Virus record (IMG/VR): IMGVR_UViG_3300017762_000070
Location: 1 to 25,461 of that record
From: a virus
Strand: one strand, 5' to 3'
DNA length: 25,461 nt
Part shown: positions 1 to 5,564 of the stretch, in pieces
Layout of the letters: each line of letters opens with the position of its first letter
Numbering within the stretch: position 1 is the stretch's first letter
Made by a program: the position numbers and the translations under genes
The notes under the pieces: generated by a model
What the model was told of the DNA's origin: nothing
Databases searched by the model: none
Seen by the model: the letters and a program-made list of their open reading frames with translations, nothing else

Positions 1-711
1 AAGAAAGACTTTGGTAAGATGGTTCTTTGTTATGATGACAAGAACTATTGGAGACGTGAAATCTTTCCATTCTATAAGAAGAATCGTAAGCAAGAACGTG
101 AGACATCAAAGTACAACTGGGATGAGATGTTTTCCGTACTAAATATCATTAGGGACGAGGTTAAAGCAAACCTACCTTATCAAGTTCTTCAGGTTGAAGG
201 TGCTGAGGCTGATGATGTCATCGCTTCCATCTGTATCTACAACTCTAAGAAGACACAACCAGAACCTATTCTTATTCTCTCAGCTGATAAAGACTTCATT
301 CAGCTTCATCGCTATGAGCTCGTTAAGCAATATGATCCAATCAGGAATCGTTGGATTGAGAATGAGAACCCAGTTAGATACCTTCAAGAACACATCATTA
401 AAGGTGATCGCTCTGATGGTATTCCTAATATTCTTACCTGTGATGACGCAATCGTAACTGGTAAGCCACAGAAGAAGATGAGTAAAGAGAAGATCACTTC
501 TCTGGCGAGCATGGACCCACAAGATTTCACAAATTTTATTCGTCTTCGTAACTGGAAAAGGAATTCACAACTGATTGACTTCAATCAGATCCCTGAGGAT
601 GTTACAACTCGCATCCTTCAGAGTTATACAAACACCAAACCTCTTGACACCATTCGTCTAGAGTACTTTATTCACAATAATATCTCCCAATTGATTGAGG
701 AGTTCGCATAA
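1..711 (+). CDS. rnh: RNase H-type 5'-3' exonuclease (T4 rnh), 5'-truncated
   Basis: A flap-type 5'-3' nuclease that removes RNA primers and processes Okazaki fragments in T4-type replication. The frame is open from base 1 (KKDFGK precedes the first ATG at 19), so the N-terminus lies outside the window. Visible FEN-family features are the Arg/Lys-rich stretch YWRREIFPFYKKNRKQ, the acidic metal-binding cluster GAEADDVIAS, the strand ILSADKDFIQL, and the DNA-binding turn KGDRSDGIPN. T4 RNase H is about 305 residues and at least 236 are present, so roughly a quarter is missing. The stop overlaps the next start by one base (TAATG). In T4, rnh also lies upstream of genes 33, 59 and 32, as here. 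Family assignment is secure; activity is inferred. Confidence 0.93.
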   Translation, partial: KKDFGKMVLCYDDKNYWRREIFPFYKKNRKQERETSKYNWDEMFSVLNIIRDEVKANLPYQVLQVEGAEADDVIASICIYNSKKTQPEPILILSADKDFIQLHRYELVKQYDPIRNRWIENENPVRYLQEHIIKGDRSDGIPNILTCDDAIVTGKPQKKMSKEKITSLASMDPQDFTNFIRLRNWKRNSQLIDFNQIPEDVTTRILQSYTNTKPLDTIRLEYFIHNNISQLIEEFA

Positions 712-1214
712 TGGCTAGACCCACTAAACCAAAGCTTTCAGTAAACCAAACTCTTATCTCTGAGGTACTTCAAAGAGTATCAAACGCTAAGAATAAGGAT
801 GAGAAGGTAAGTATTCTCAAAGAGTATAAGACTCTTGCTCTCACAAAGATTCTACTTTGTAACTTTGCAAAGAACATTCACTTTGTATTTCCTGATGGAG
901 AGACACCATTCACTGCTCTAGATGTACCTAAGGGTGTAGAGCATCAACTGCTCATCACTGAGCATAGAATGATTGATAAGATGATCAAGAAAGAAGTGAA
1001 TGGTATGGTACTCTATGGTTGTTCTGGTAATACCAAACCATCTATTCAACAACTAAAGAAAGAAGCACTCTGGATTCAACTTCTTGAATCACTTCACTCT
1101 GAAGAGGCAGAACTCTTAGATCTTATTAAAGATAAGAAGCTCACCACTCGTTATAAGATTACAAAGCAAAACGTTGTAGACGCATTCCCTGAACTAGGAC
1201 TCCAGAATCAATGA
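711..1214 (+). CDS. Conserved T4-type cyanophage protein (DUF6433-like)
   Basis: A 167-residue protein that I recall as a conserved family in marine T4-like phages (DUF6433), without a known function. The N-terminus MARPTKPKLSVNQTLISEV is basic. A mostly helical body follows, with a Lys-rich patch near residues 130-152 (KDKKLTTRYKITKQN) that would suit nucleic-acid or protein contact. There are no membrane segments and no catalytic motif. It starts on a TAATG overlap with rnh and ends on an ATGA overlap with the next gene, so it is very probably translated coupled to both. It occupies the place of dsbA in the T4 order, but I see no resemblance to DsbA. The family name is from memory and should be checked with an HMM search. 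Confidence 0.75.
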   Translation: MARPTKPKLSVNQTLISEVLQRVSNAKNKDEKVSILKEYKTLALTKILLCNFAKNIHFVFPDGETPFTALDVPKGVEHQLLITEHRMIDKMIKKEVNGMVLYGCSGNTKPSIQQLKKEALWIQLLESLHSEEAELLDLIKDKKLTTRYKITKQNVVDAFPELGLQNQ

Positions 1215-1378
1215 GCAACCAAAGAATTAAAACCCTCATCACTAAGCTCAAGCTTTATGTAGAACAACTTGAAAGTGAACTGGCTTGCGCTGAAACTTAT
1301 GGGTTTCACATCTATAATCAAAGTCTCCATGACGAAATCAAACTCTTTGAAGAGTGGTATGACGGACCTGATGTATGA
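1211..1378 (+). CDS. Small hypothetical protein, 55 residues
   Basis: A short reading frame (MSNQRIKTLITKLKLYVEQL...) joined by ATGA overlaps at both ends: its ATG overlaps the stop of the preceding gene and its TGA overlaps the ATG of the next one. The first half is a basic amphipathic helix with leucine/isoleucine spacing typical of a short coiled coil. The second half is acidic (DEIKLFEEWYDGPDV). I do not recognise a family. The exact fit between two coupled neighbours is the main argument that it is real. A product this small in the replication block could be a regulator or accessory subunit, but nothing in the sequence decides this. Confidence 0.7.
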   Translation: MSNQRIKTLITKLKLYVEQLESELACAETYGFHIYNQSLHDEIKLFEEWYDGPDV

Positions 1379-1560
1379 GTTTAGGTAAGAAGACAATCAA
1401 GAGAGTGCAAGGTGTACTCAAGGATGAAAGTAAACGTAAGTTGTACACTGATGAGGAGCTTCTCTACATGGAGAAGCAACTTGTCCTTCTAAAAGAACTG
1501 AGGAAAGCACGTGTCCAAGAACGAAGAGAGCAACGAGGATTTGGTACGAAAGGTACCTAA
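1375..1560 (+). CDS. Small basic hypothetical protein, 61 residues
   Basis: Starts MSLGKKTIKRVQG and is strongly basic. A central helix (ELLYMEKQLVLLKELRKARVQERREQ) has leucines at coiled-coil-like spacing, followed by a Gly-rich basic tail (RGFGTKGT). It begins within the stop of the previous gene (ATGA) and its last 50 bases overlap a GTG-started frame on the same strand. Charge and helix content would suit nucleic-acid binding, but no domain is recognisable. I recall similar short Lys/Arg-rich proteins near thyX in T4-like cyanophages, without a function. Confidence 0.65.
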   Translation: MSLGKKTIKRVQGVLKDESKRKLYTDEELLYMEKQLVLLKELRKARVQERREQRGFGTKGT

Positions 1561-1678
1561 TCCAATAGATGAAATTGCATCACTTACATTACGTAAGAAA
1601 AGACTGTACAATGAAGGTAAGTTTGCAGGGAACTACCCTGGACCACTCTACGCACCCCACCCAGACATTAAGAAATGA
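1511..1678 (+). CDS. Small hypothetical protein from a GTG start, 55 residues
   Basis: A frame running from GTG at 1511 to TGA at 1678 encodes VSKNEESNEDLVRKVPNP...GKFAGNYPGPLYAPHPDIKK. The start is supported by GAGGA about 7 nt upstream (1499-1503). The stop overlaps the thyX ATG as ATGA, and the composition is balanced and protein-like. Without it there would be a 114-base gap in an otherwise gapless operon. The first 50 bases overlap the end of the preceding gene in another frame. The C-terminal half is rich in Gly, Pro, Tyr and His, with no recognised domain. No ATG start exists in this frame. Confidence 0.6.
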   Translation: MSKNEESNEDLVRKVPNPIDEIASLTLRKKRLYNEGKFAGNYPGPLYAPHPDIKK

Positions 1679-2337
1679 GCGACGTGAAACTGATCTCCTG
1701 TACCTCTGGTGCAGGTGAACTTGAAGGCAAGTCACCACAGGATGTAATCTCTTTTGTGGCTAGGGTTTCTAACCCACACAACCAAGAGAACTACAGAACT
1801 GCTGGAGGCTTGCTTAAGTATTGCATTCTACATAACCACTGGAGCATCTTTGAGACTGCGTCTATGACACTAGAGATCAATACCAACAGAGGTATTGCTG
1901 CTCAGGTGTTACGTCATCGCTCCTTCTGCTTCCAAGAGTTCTCTCAGCGTTATGCTGACACTAAACTTCTTGATCAGACTATCCCAGTTCCTGAGCTTAG
2001 GAAACAGGATAAGAAGAACAGACAAAACTCCACCAATGACCTACCACCTGGTATGGTTGCCGAGTATCAGAAGAAGATTGAGAAGCATTTTGAAGACTCA
2101 ATGCACCTCTACAACAACCTTCTAGATAATGGTGTGGCTAAGGAGTCAGCACGTTTTGTTCTTCCTTTATCAACACCAACTAGAATCTACATGACAGGCA
2201 CATGTCGCAGTTGGGTTCATTACATCAATCTAAGAACATCTAATGGAACACAACAAGAACACATGGAACTCGCAGAACAATGCAGAACGGTGTTCAGATC
2301 TGTATTCCCTGATGTGGCTGAGGCACTTGACTGGTGA
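1675..2337 (+). CDS. thyX: Flavin-dependent thymidylate synthase ThyX
   Basis: Makes dTMP from dUMP using FAD, NADPH and methylene-tetrahydrofolate, feeding thymidine to phage DNA synthesis. The 220-residue length is normal for ThyX. The signature RHR-x7-S is present at residues 80-90 (RHRSFCFQEFSQRY), contributing flavin and dUMP contacts. The C-terminal RFVLPLSTPTRIYMTGTCRSWVHYINLR block matches the family's second conserved region. The start overlaps the stop of the 55-residue frame (ATGA), and the stop overlaps the next gene's GTG (GTGA). ThyX is common in cyanophages and marine cyanobacteria. T4 itself uses the unrelated ThyA-type enzyme Td, so the gene is a good marker of the marine branch. 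Confidence 0.97.
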   Translation: MSDVKLISCTSGAGELEGKSPQDVISFVARVSNPHNQENYRTAGGLLKYCILHNHWSIFETASMTLEINTNRGIAAQVLRHRSFCFQEFSQRYADTKLLDQTIPVPELRKQDKKNRQNSTNDLPPGMVAEYQKKIEKHFEDSMHLYNNLLDNGVAKESARFVLPLSTPTRIYMTGTCRSWVHYINLRTSNGTQQEHMELAEQCRTVFRSVFPDVAEALDW

Positions 2338-2531
2338 GAAAGGAAACACGAGAAGCAATGGAGAACCTCTTCTCCGCAAAATGGAACCTCCCCAAGGCAG
2401 CTAAGCACTGTGGACTCACTAACAAGGAGATGAAAATCACCTTCAACGAGTACTGTGTCTTCCATCCTCCTACATGGAAAAATTCTGACTTCGTTGATAT
2501 TCCCTACGATCCTGTTCCTCGGGTTCAGTGA
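2334..2531 (+). CDS. Small hypothetical protein, 65 residues
   Basis: Translated from a GTG that overlaps the thyX stop (GTGA). The N-terminal half (REAMENLFSAKWNLPKAAKHCGLTNKEMKITFNEYC) has the helix-turn-helix rhythm of a short DNA-binding or Fis/transposase-like fold, with AAKHCGLTNKEMK as a plausible turn plus recognition helix. The C-terminus is Pro- and aromatic-rich. I recall similar short proteins next to thyX in cyanophages but know no function. A hairpin at 2542-2559 follows its stop, suggesting this is the last gene of a transcriptional or processing unit. The helix-turn-helix reading is by eye only. Confidence 0.6.
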   Translation: MRKETREAMENLFSAKWNLPKAAKHCGLTNKEMKITFNEYCVFHPPTWKNSDFVDIPYDPVPRVQ

Positions 2532-2541
2532 TTACATCATC

Positions 2542-2559
2542 CTCCCACCTGGGTGGGAG
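2542..2559 (+). other. Perfect hairpin at operon junction
   Basis: CTCCCAC (2542-2548), loop CTGG, GTGGGAG (2553-2559): a 7-bp GC-rich stem 10 bases after the preceding stop codon. No T-run follows, so it is not a standard intrinsic terminator. It is directly followed by a late-promoter motif. A role in insulating or trimming the upstream transcript is an inference. Confidence 0.55.
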
Positions 2560-2560
2560 A

Positions 2561-2567
2561 ATAAATA
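2561..2567 (+). promoter_or_regulatory. Putative gp55-type late promoter (ATAAATA)
   Basis: ATAAATA matches the core of T4-type late promoters (TATAAATA in T4). It lies in the only intergenic gap of this block, 23 bases before the TTG start at 2590. A transcript from it would cover phoH, the exonuclease, gp33, gp59 and possibly gp32, giving them late expression. Seven AT-rich bases can occur by chance; position is the supporting argument. Confidence 0.45.
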
Positions 2568-2589
2568 CCCATGTGAGAGATTTACTATT

Positions 2590-2841
2590 TTGGCAACATA
2601 CCCTGTACAACACAAAGACACTGGTGAGACTAAAGAAGTCGTCATGAGTGTAGACGAATGGGACACTTGGAAAGAAGAGAACCCAGAGTGGTTTAGATTC
2701 TATACACCTGAAAACTCTCCTGCACTTGGACTTGAGGTGGGTGAGTGGAAAGACAAGCTCAACAAAACACATCCTGGTTGGAAAGAAGTTCTCAAGAAAG
2801 TTGAGAAGGCACCAGGTGCTAAAGCTAAAAACCTTTATTAA
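2590..2841 (+). CDS. Small conserved cyanophage protein, 83 residues, TTG start
   Basis: The frame is open from 2455, but the upstream part overlaps the preceding gene and has shadow-like composition. The protein-like part begins at TTG 2590: M-ATYPVQHKDTGETKEVVMSVDEWDTWKEENPEWFRFYT, ending GEWKDKLNKTHPGWKEVLKKVEKAPGAKAKNLY. A GAGAGA element lies about 9 nt upstream and a late-promoter motif sits at 2561. The pattern of an N-terminal strand pair, a WxxWKExNPxW helix and a WKDKLxxxxPGWxxVL helix is one I recall from small cyanophage proteins of unknown role beside phoH. It lacks the Cys pairs of FmdB-type zinc ribbons. The exact start is uncertain because no ATG is available. Confidence 0.65.
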   Translation: MATYPVQHKDTGETKEVVMSVDEWDTWKEENPEWFRFYTPENSPALGLEVGEWKDKLNKTHPGWKEVLKKVEKAPGAKAKNLY

Positions 2842-2843
2842 TC

Positions 2844-3569
2844 ATGGCAGTAAAAACAAGAGCAAAGCGCAAGAAGCAAGTCTCTATTGGTGCTGAGAAG
2901 ATGGTGGCAGTGACACCACTCACTGAGAACCAAGAGAGAATCTTTAAGTCATGGGATGAAGGTAAACACCTGTTCATCTATGGAGCAGCAGGTACAGGAA
3001 AGACATTCTGTGCCCTCTACAAGGCTCTGTACGACACCTTAAAGACAACTCCCAACTACGACTCTGTTTATCTGGTAAGATCCCTTGTAGCAACAAGAGA
3101 GATTGGTTTCCTTCCTGGAGATCATGAGGATAAGTCCTCTCTGTATCAGATTCCATACAAAAACATGGTGAAATACATGTTTGAGATGGGTAATGATAAT
3201 GACTTTGAGATTCTTTATGGTGCATTGAAAGCACAAGAGAGTGTTAAGTTTTGGAGCACTTCCTTCCTTAGAGGTGTAACACTAGACAATTCTGTTATAA
3301 TCATTGATGAGATGCAGAATCTAAACTTCCACGAACTTGATTCAATTATCACAAGGGTGGGTGAGAACACTCGCATCGTCTTCTGTGGAGACGCAATGCA
3401 GTCTGACCTCATCAGAGACAAGGAGAAGAATGGAATCCATGATTTCATGAGGATTCTTGAGATGATGCCTGATGATTTTGACATGATTGAGATGGGAATT
3501 GACGACATCTGTCGTTCAGGTTTGGTAAGAAATTACCTCATCGCTAAAAATGCAAGTGGAATTAATTGA
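2844..3569 (+). CDS. phoH: PhoH-like ATPase
   Basis: A 241-residue P-loop NTPase of the PhoH family, related to superfamily 1 helicase cores. The Walker A motif is GAAGTGKT at residues 47-54. The family signature VRSLVATREIGFLPGD is at residues 78-93, followed by Walker B VIIIDEMQN at 151-159 and an arginine-containing C-terminal segment GIDDICRSGLVR. PhoH is near-universal in marine phages. The E. coli gene is phosphate-starvation induced, but the phage role is unsettled, with RNA or DNA unwinding usually proposed. It begins two bases after the preceding stop and ends on a TGATG junction with the nuclease gene, so both are probably made from one mRNA. A basic N-terminus (KTRAKRKKQ) may aid nucleic-acid binding. 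Confidence 0.95.
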   Translation: MAVKTRAKRKKQVSIGAEKMVAVTPLTENQERIFKSWDEGKHLFIYGAAGTGKTFCALYKALYDTLKTTPNYDSVYLVRSLVATREIGFLPGDHEDKSSLYQIPYKNMVKYMFEMGNDNDFEILYGALKAQESVKFWSTSFLRGVTLDNSVIIIDEMQNLNFHELDSIITRVGENTRIVFCGDAMQSDLIRDKEKNGIHDFMRILEMMPDDFDMIEMGIDDICRSGLVRNYLIAKNASGIN

Positions 3570-4243
3570 TGTTCAGGCAGGTTGAAGAATACAGACAGAT
3601 GTTTAGACAACTGTCTCGTAAGAATGTAAATGAAGTAAGAATGTATGAGTGTGGTGACAACGCTTACCCGTCTGTCACCTCCATCATCTCCTTTGTTAGC
3701 AGGGAAAAGTTTGCTAGCTGGCGCGCCAAGGTGGGTAATGAAGAAGCTAATAAGGTATGTAAACAGGCTACAAGTAGAGGAACAGACTTACACCTGTGTC
3801 TTGAGAAGTACTTACAGAATGAAGATGTAAAGTTGCTTGACGAGTACAAGCGTCCTCTGATACAATACATGTTCAACTTCGCCAAACCTTATGTTGATGA
3901 GAGGTTAGACAACATCTACCAGCAAGAGACTCCAATGTATTCTGACAAGCTATGTTTGGCTGGTACAGTGGATCTTATTTGTGAGGTGGATGGAGAACTT
4001 GCCATCGTTGACTTTAAGACATCTAAGAAAGAGAAACCAGAAGAGTGGTTGGAAGATTACTTCGTCCAACTATCAGCCTACTGGGCTATGTTCTCTGAGA
4101 AGACTGGAATTGTACCAAAGAAACTGGTAGTATTTCTAGTAGGTGAGAATGGAGACGTTCAAATTGTAGAACGTCGAAACATTATGAAGTACCTGACTAA
4201 ACTACAAGATTATGTTGATCAATTTGTTCGATTCCATGCCTGA
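3569..4243 (+). CDS. PD-(D/E)XK exonuclease, RecB/MGME1-like
   Basis: A 224-residue nuclease. Core motifs are visible in order: GTDLH with H75 and E79 (RecB-type first helix), E110, D125 in AGTVDL, D138-x-K140 in IVDFKTSKK, and the QLSAYW helix (Q157, Y161). This H-E-D-DxK-Q/Y set is that of RecB-like or mitochondrial MGME1-like single-strand exonucleases, so it should cut DNA with Mg2+. Start choice: ATG 3569 gives a TGATG junction with phoH; the in-frame TTG at 3566 would add one residue. The gene sits between phoH and gp33 among recombination genes, which suggests a job in processing DNA ends or degrading host DNA. The exact substrate cannot be read from the sequence. Confidence 0.88.
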   Translation: MFRQVEEYRQMFRQLSRKNVNEVRMYECGDNAYPSVTSIISFVSREKFASWRAKVGNEEANKVCKQATSRGTDLHLCLEKYLQNEDVKLLDEYKRPLIQYMFNFAKPYVDERLDNIYQQETPMYSDKLCLAGTVDLICEVDGELAIVDFKTSKKEKPEEWLEDYFVQLSAYWAMFSEKTGIVPKKLVVFLVGENGDVQIVERRNIMKYLTKLQDYVDQFVRFHA

Positions 4244-4496
4244 TAAAAAAGCACTAGACAAGGCCCTCAATGATAAGTTCATTAGCAAAGACAAGTTTGC
4301 TGAGGACATTGAAAAGATTGTTCTTAACAAACAGCTCTCATACATTGATGCTATTGTAGAGTACTGTTCAGAGAATGAGATTGAACTTGATACTGTCAAC
4401 AAATTAGTATCACGTCCACTCAAAGAGAAGCTTAAGTATGAAGCAACCCAACTTAACTTTCTCAAGAAGACTTCTCTTGGCAAACTGCCTGTATGA
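4236..4496 (+). CDS. gp33: Late promoter transcription accessory protein gp33
   Basis: Co-activator that bridges the sliding clamp gp45 and RNA polymerase during late transcription, working with the sigma factor gp55 (encoded on the - strand at 23242). The 86-residue product (MPDKKALDKALNDKFISKDKFAEDIEKIV...) matches the conserved gp33 helix with acidic/hydrophobic alternation and ends TSLGKLPV, resembling the hydrophobic clamp-binding tail expected of gp33. T4 gp33 is 112 residues. An in-frame ATG at 4212 would add eight residues; ATG 4236 is preferred because MPDKKALDKAL looks like the family N-terminus, but neither start has a clear ribosome site. It overlaps the exonuclease end by 8 bases and gp59 by ATGA. 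Confidence 0.82.
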   Translation: MPDKKALDKALNDKFISKDKFAEDIEKIVLNKQLSYIDAIVEYCSENEIELDTVNKLVSRPLKEKLKYEATQLNFLKKTSLGKLPV

Positions 4497-5101
4497 TCGT
4501 GCACGGCATTGATGTCTACAAAACCTACCTCGCATTTAAACAGCACTTCTCAAACCCAGCGTTTGACTTCTACAAATATGAAGGAAAAGTTAGAGCCAAA
4601 GAGTCAACCTACCAAGCTAGAAACGACTTCTACTTCTTTGAAACGCTTGCGCGTAAGTACTCAGACCAAGAAATTAAGGAGTACATGCTGGCGTCGTTTG
4701 TGGAAGCAGAGGACCCAACGAAGGTCTGGATTGGCAATATCAAGACAGCTGGTAAAGATTGCTGGTTGGTATGGGCTAAACGCCAACAGAGTCTCACCTA
4801 CATTGTTGAGCAAGATTTTGACACAGTGGTTAAACATCTGGAGACCACGCAAACTTCCTTTAACAATCTTTTTGAAACGATGGGAGGACATCCTCCACTC
4901 CTCAGACTCTACATCAAACGATCAATTAATCTAGAGACTCTTATCATCTTTGATATGGTTCTAAACTTTATGAAAGACTGGGATAATAAACTTAGAGACC
5001 CACTGTGGGAACAGTTGTCATTCAAGATCAAGAACTACAAACCATTTCTATCCATTCAAACAAATAAGTATAAGGACTTGATGAGAGAGTCCTTTATCTG
5101 A
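4493..5101 (+). CDS. gp59: Replicative helicase loader gp59
   Basis: Loads the gp41 helicase onto gp32-coated forks during recombination-dependent replication. At 202 residues it is close to T4 gp59 (217). It shows the all-helical, aromatic and basic composition of the family, with the recognisable N-terminus VYKTYLAFKQHFSNPAFDFYKYEGKV and the segment GHPPLLRLYIKRSINLETLIIFDMVL. It starts on an ATGA overlap with gp33, so gp33 and gp59 are translated as a pair, as in the T4 gene order 33-59-32. The link to gp32 is broken here by an HNH endonuclease gene. A sigma70-like promoter overlaps its last codons (5078-5107). Confidence 0.9.
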   Translation: MIVHGIDVYKTYLAFKQHFSNPAFDFYKYEGKVRAKESTYQARNDFYFFETLARKYSDQEIKEYMLASFVEAEDPTKVWIGNIKTAGKDCWLVWAKRQQSLTYIVEQDFDTVVKHLETTQTSFNNLFETMGGHPPLLRLYIKRSINLETLIIFDMVLNFMKDWDNKLRDPLWEQLSFKIKNYKPFLSIQTNKYKDLMRESFI

Positions 5102-5107
5102 TATAAT
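5078..5107 (+). promoter_or_regulatory. Sigma70-like promoter at gp59/HNH junction
   Basis: TTGATG (5078-5083), 18-bp spacer, TATAAT (5102-5107) preceded by TGA, giving an extended -10. Predicted initiation is near 5113, so the HNH ATG at 5114 would be almost leaderless. It may originally have served gp32. Prediction by eye. Confidence 0.45.
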
Positions 5108-5113
5108 AAGACC

Positions 5114-5497
5114 ATGAAACAGTTTAGAGACTTCCCCTATCTGGTGTCTGAGGACGGCAGAATCTGGAACACGAAACTAAAGATGTTTATGAAGACTCGT
5201 ATTGACAGAGGTGGGTACGAGGTGGTTTCACTACGGAAACCTGGGGTGAGAGTTCATCTAAATGTTCATAGAATAGTTTGTGAAGTGTTTCACAAACGAC
5301 CTGAAATGTCAAGCGTGGTTCTACACCTTGACAGCAACCCACTTAATAATCATAAAGATAATCTTAAATGGGGAACTCAATCAGAGAATATCCAGCAGGC
5401 ATACGATGAGGGTTACAAAAAACCCTCGTATGGATTCGCTGGTAAGAATCATTCAGAAAAAACCAAGAAACAAATCTCCAAAAGTATGCTACAATAA
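5114..5497 (+). CDS. Free-standing HNH homing endonuclease
   Basis: A 127-residue site-specific DNase of the type found in phage intergenic spaces. The N-terminus FPYLVSEDGRIWNTKLKMFM matches the NUMOD4-like region. The HNH_3-type core follows: H52 in VHRIVCEVFH, H71 in VVLHLDSN, N79/H80 in LNNH and N83 in KDNLKW. The tail GKNHSEKTKKQISKSM looks like the start of a NUMOD3 DNA-binding repeat that stops early, so the protein may be slightly truncated. It is not one of the conserved replication genes and separates gp59 from gp32, which are neighbours in T4. No ribosome site is visible before the ATG. Such genes typically spread by cutting a neighbouring conserved gene in a co-infecting relative. 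Confidence 0.88.
   Translation: MKQFRDFPYLVSEDGRIWNTKLKMFMKTRIDRGGYEVVSLRKPGVRVHLNVHRIVCEVFHKRPEMSSVVLHLDSNPLNNHKDNLKWGTQSENIQQAYDEGYKKPSYGFAGKNHSEKTKKQISKSMLQ
5485..5495 (+). promoter_or_regulatory. Extended -10 promoter before gp32
   Basis: TATGCTACAAT at the 3' end of the HNH gene contains TACAAT (5490-5495) with an upstream TG (extended -10). I see no good -35. It would give gp32 its own transcript with a leader of about 60 bases. Prediction by eye. Confidence 0.3.
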
Positions 5498-5564
5498 CAT
5501 CATGGACCCTGTGTGAAGTCCCTAAACTCGCCACAATCGAACCCAATCAATCCTACGAATCTTA

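Noticed and set aside
2334-2531. Anti-host toxin or defence role for the small proteins beside thyX
   Set aside because: No toxin/antitoxin pairing, membrane segment or nuclease motif; order and coupling fit ordinary phage accessory genes.
2455-2589. Upstream extension of the 83-residue protein to ATG 2455
   Set aside because: The extension overlaps the end of the preceding gene, runs through the hairpin and promoter motif, and reads as a shadow translation; TTG 2590 is better.
4509-4934. 141-codon + strand frame overlapping gp59
   Set aside because: Thr/Ser/Lys-biased +1 shadow of gp59, which has the family match and the ATGA coupling.
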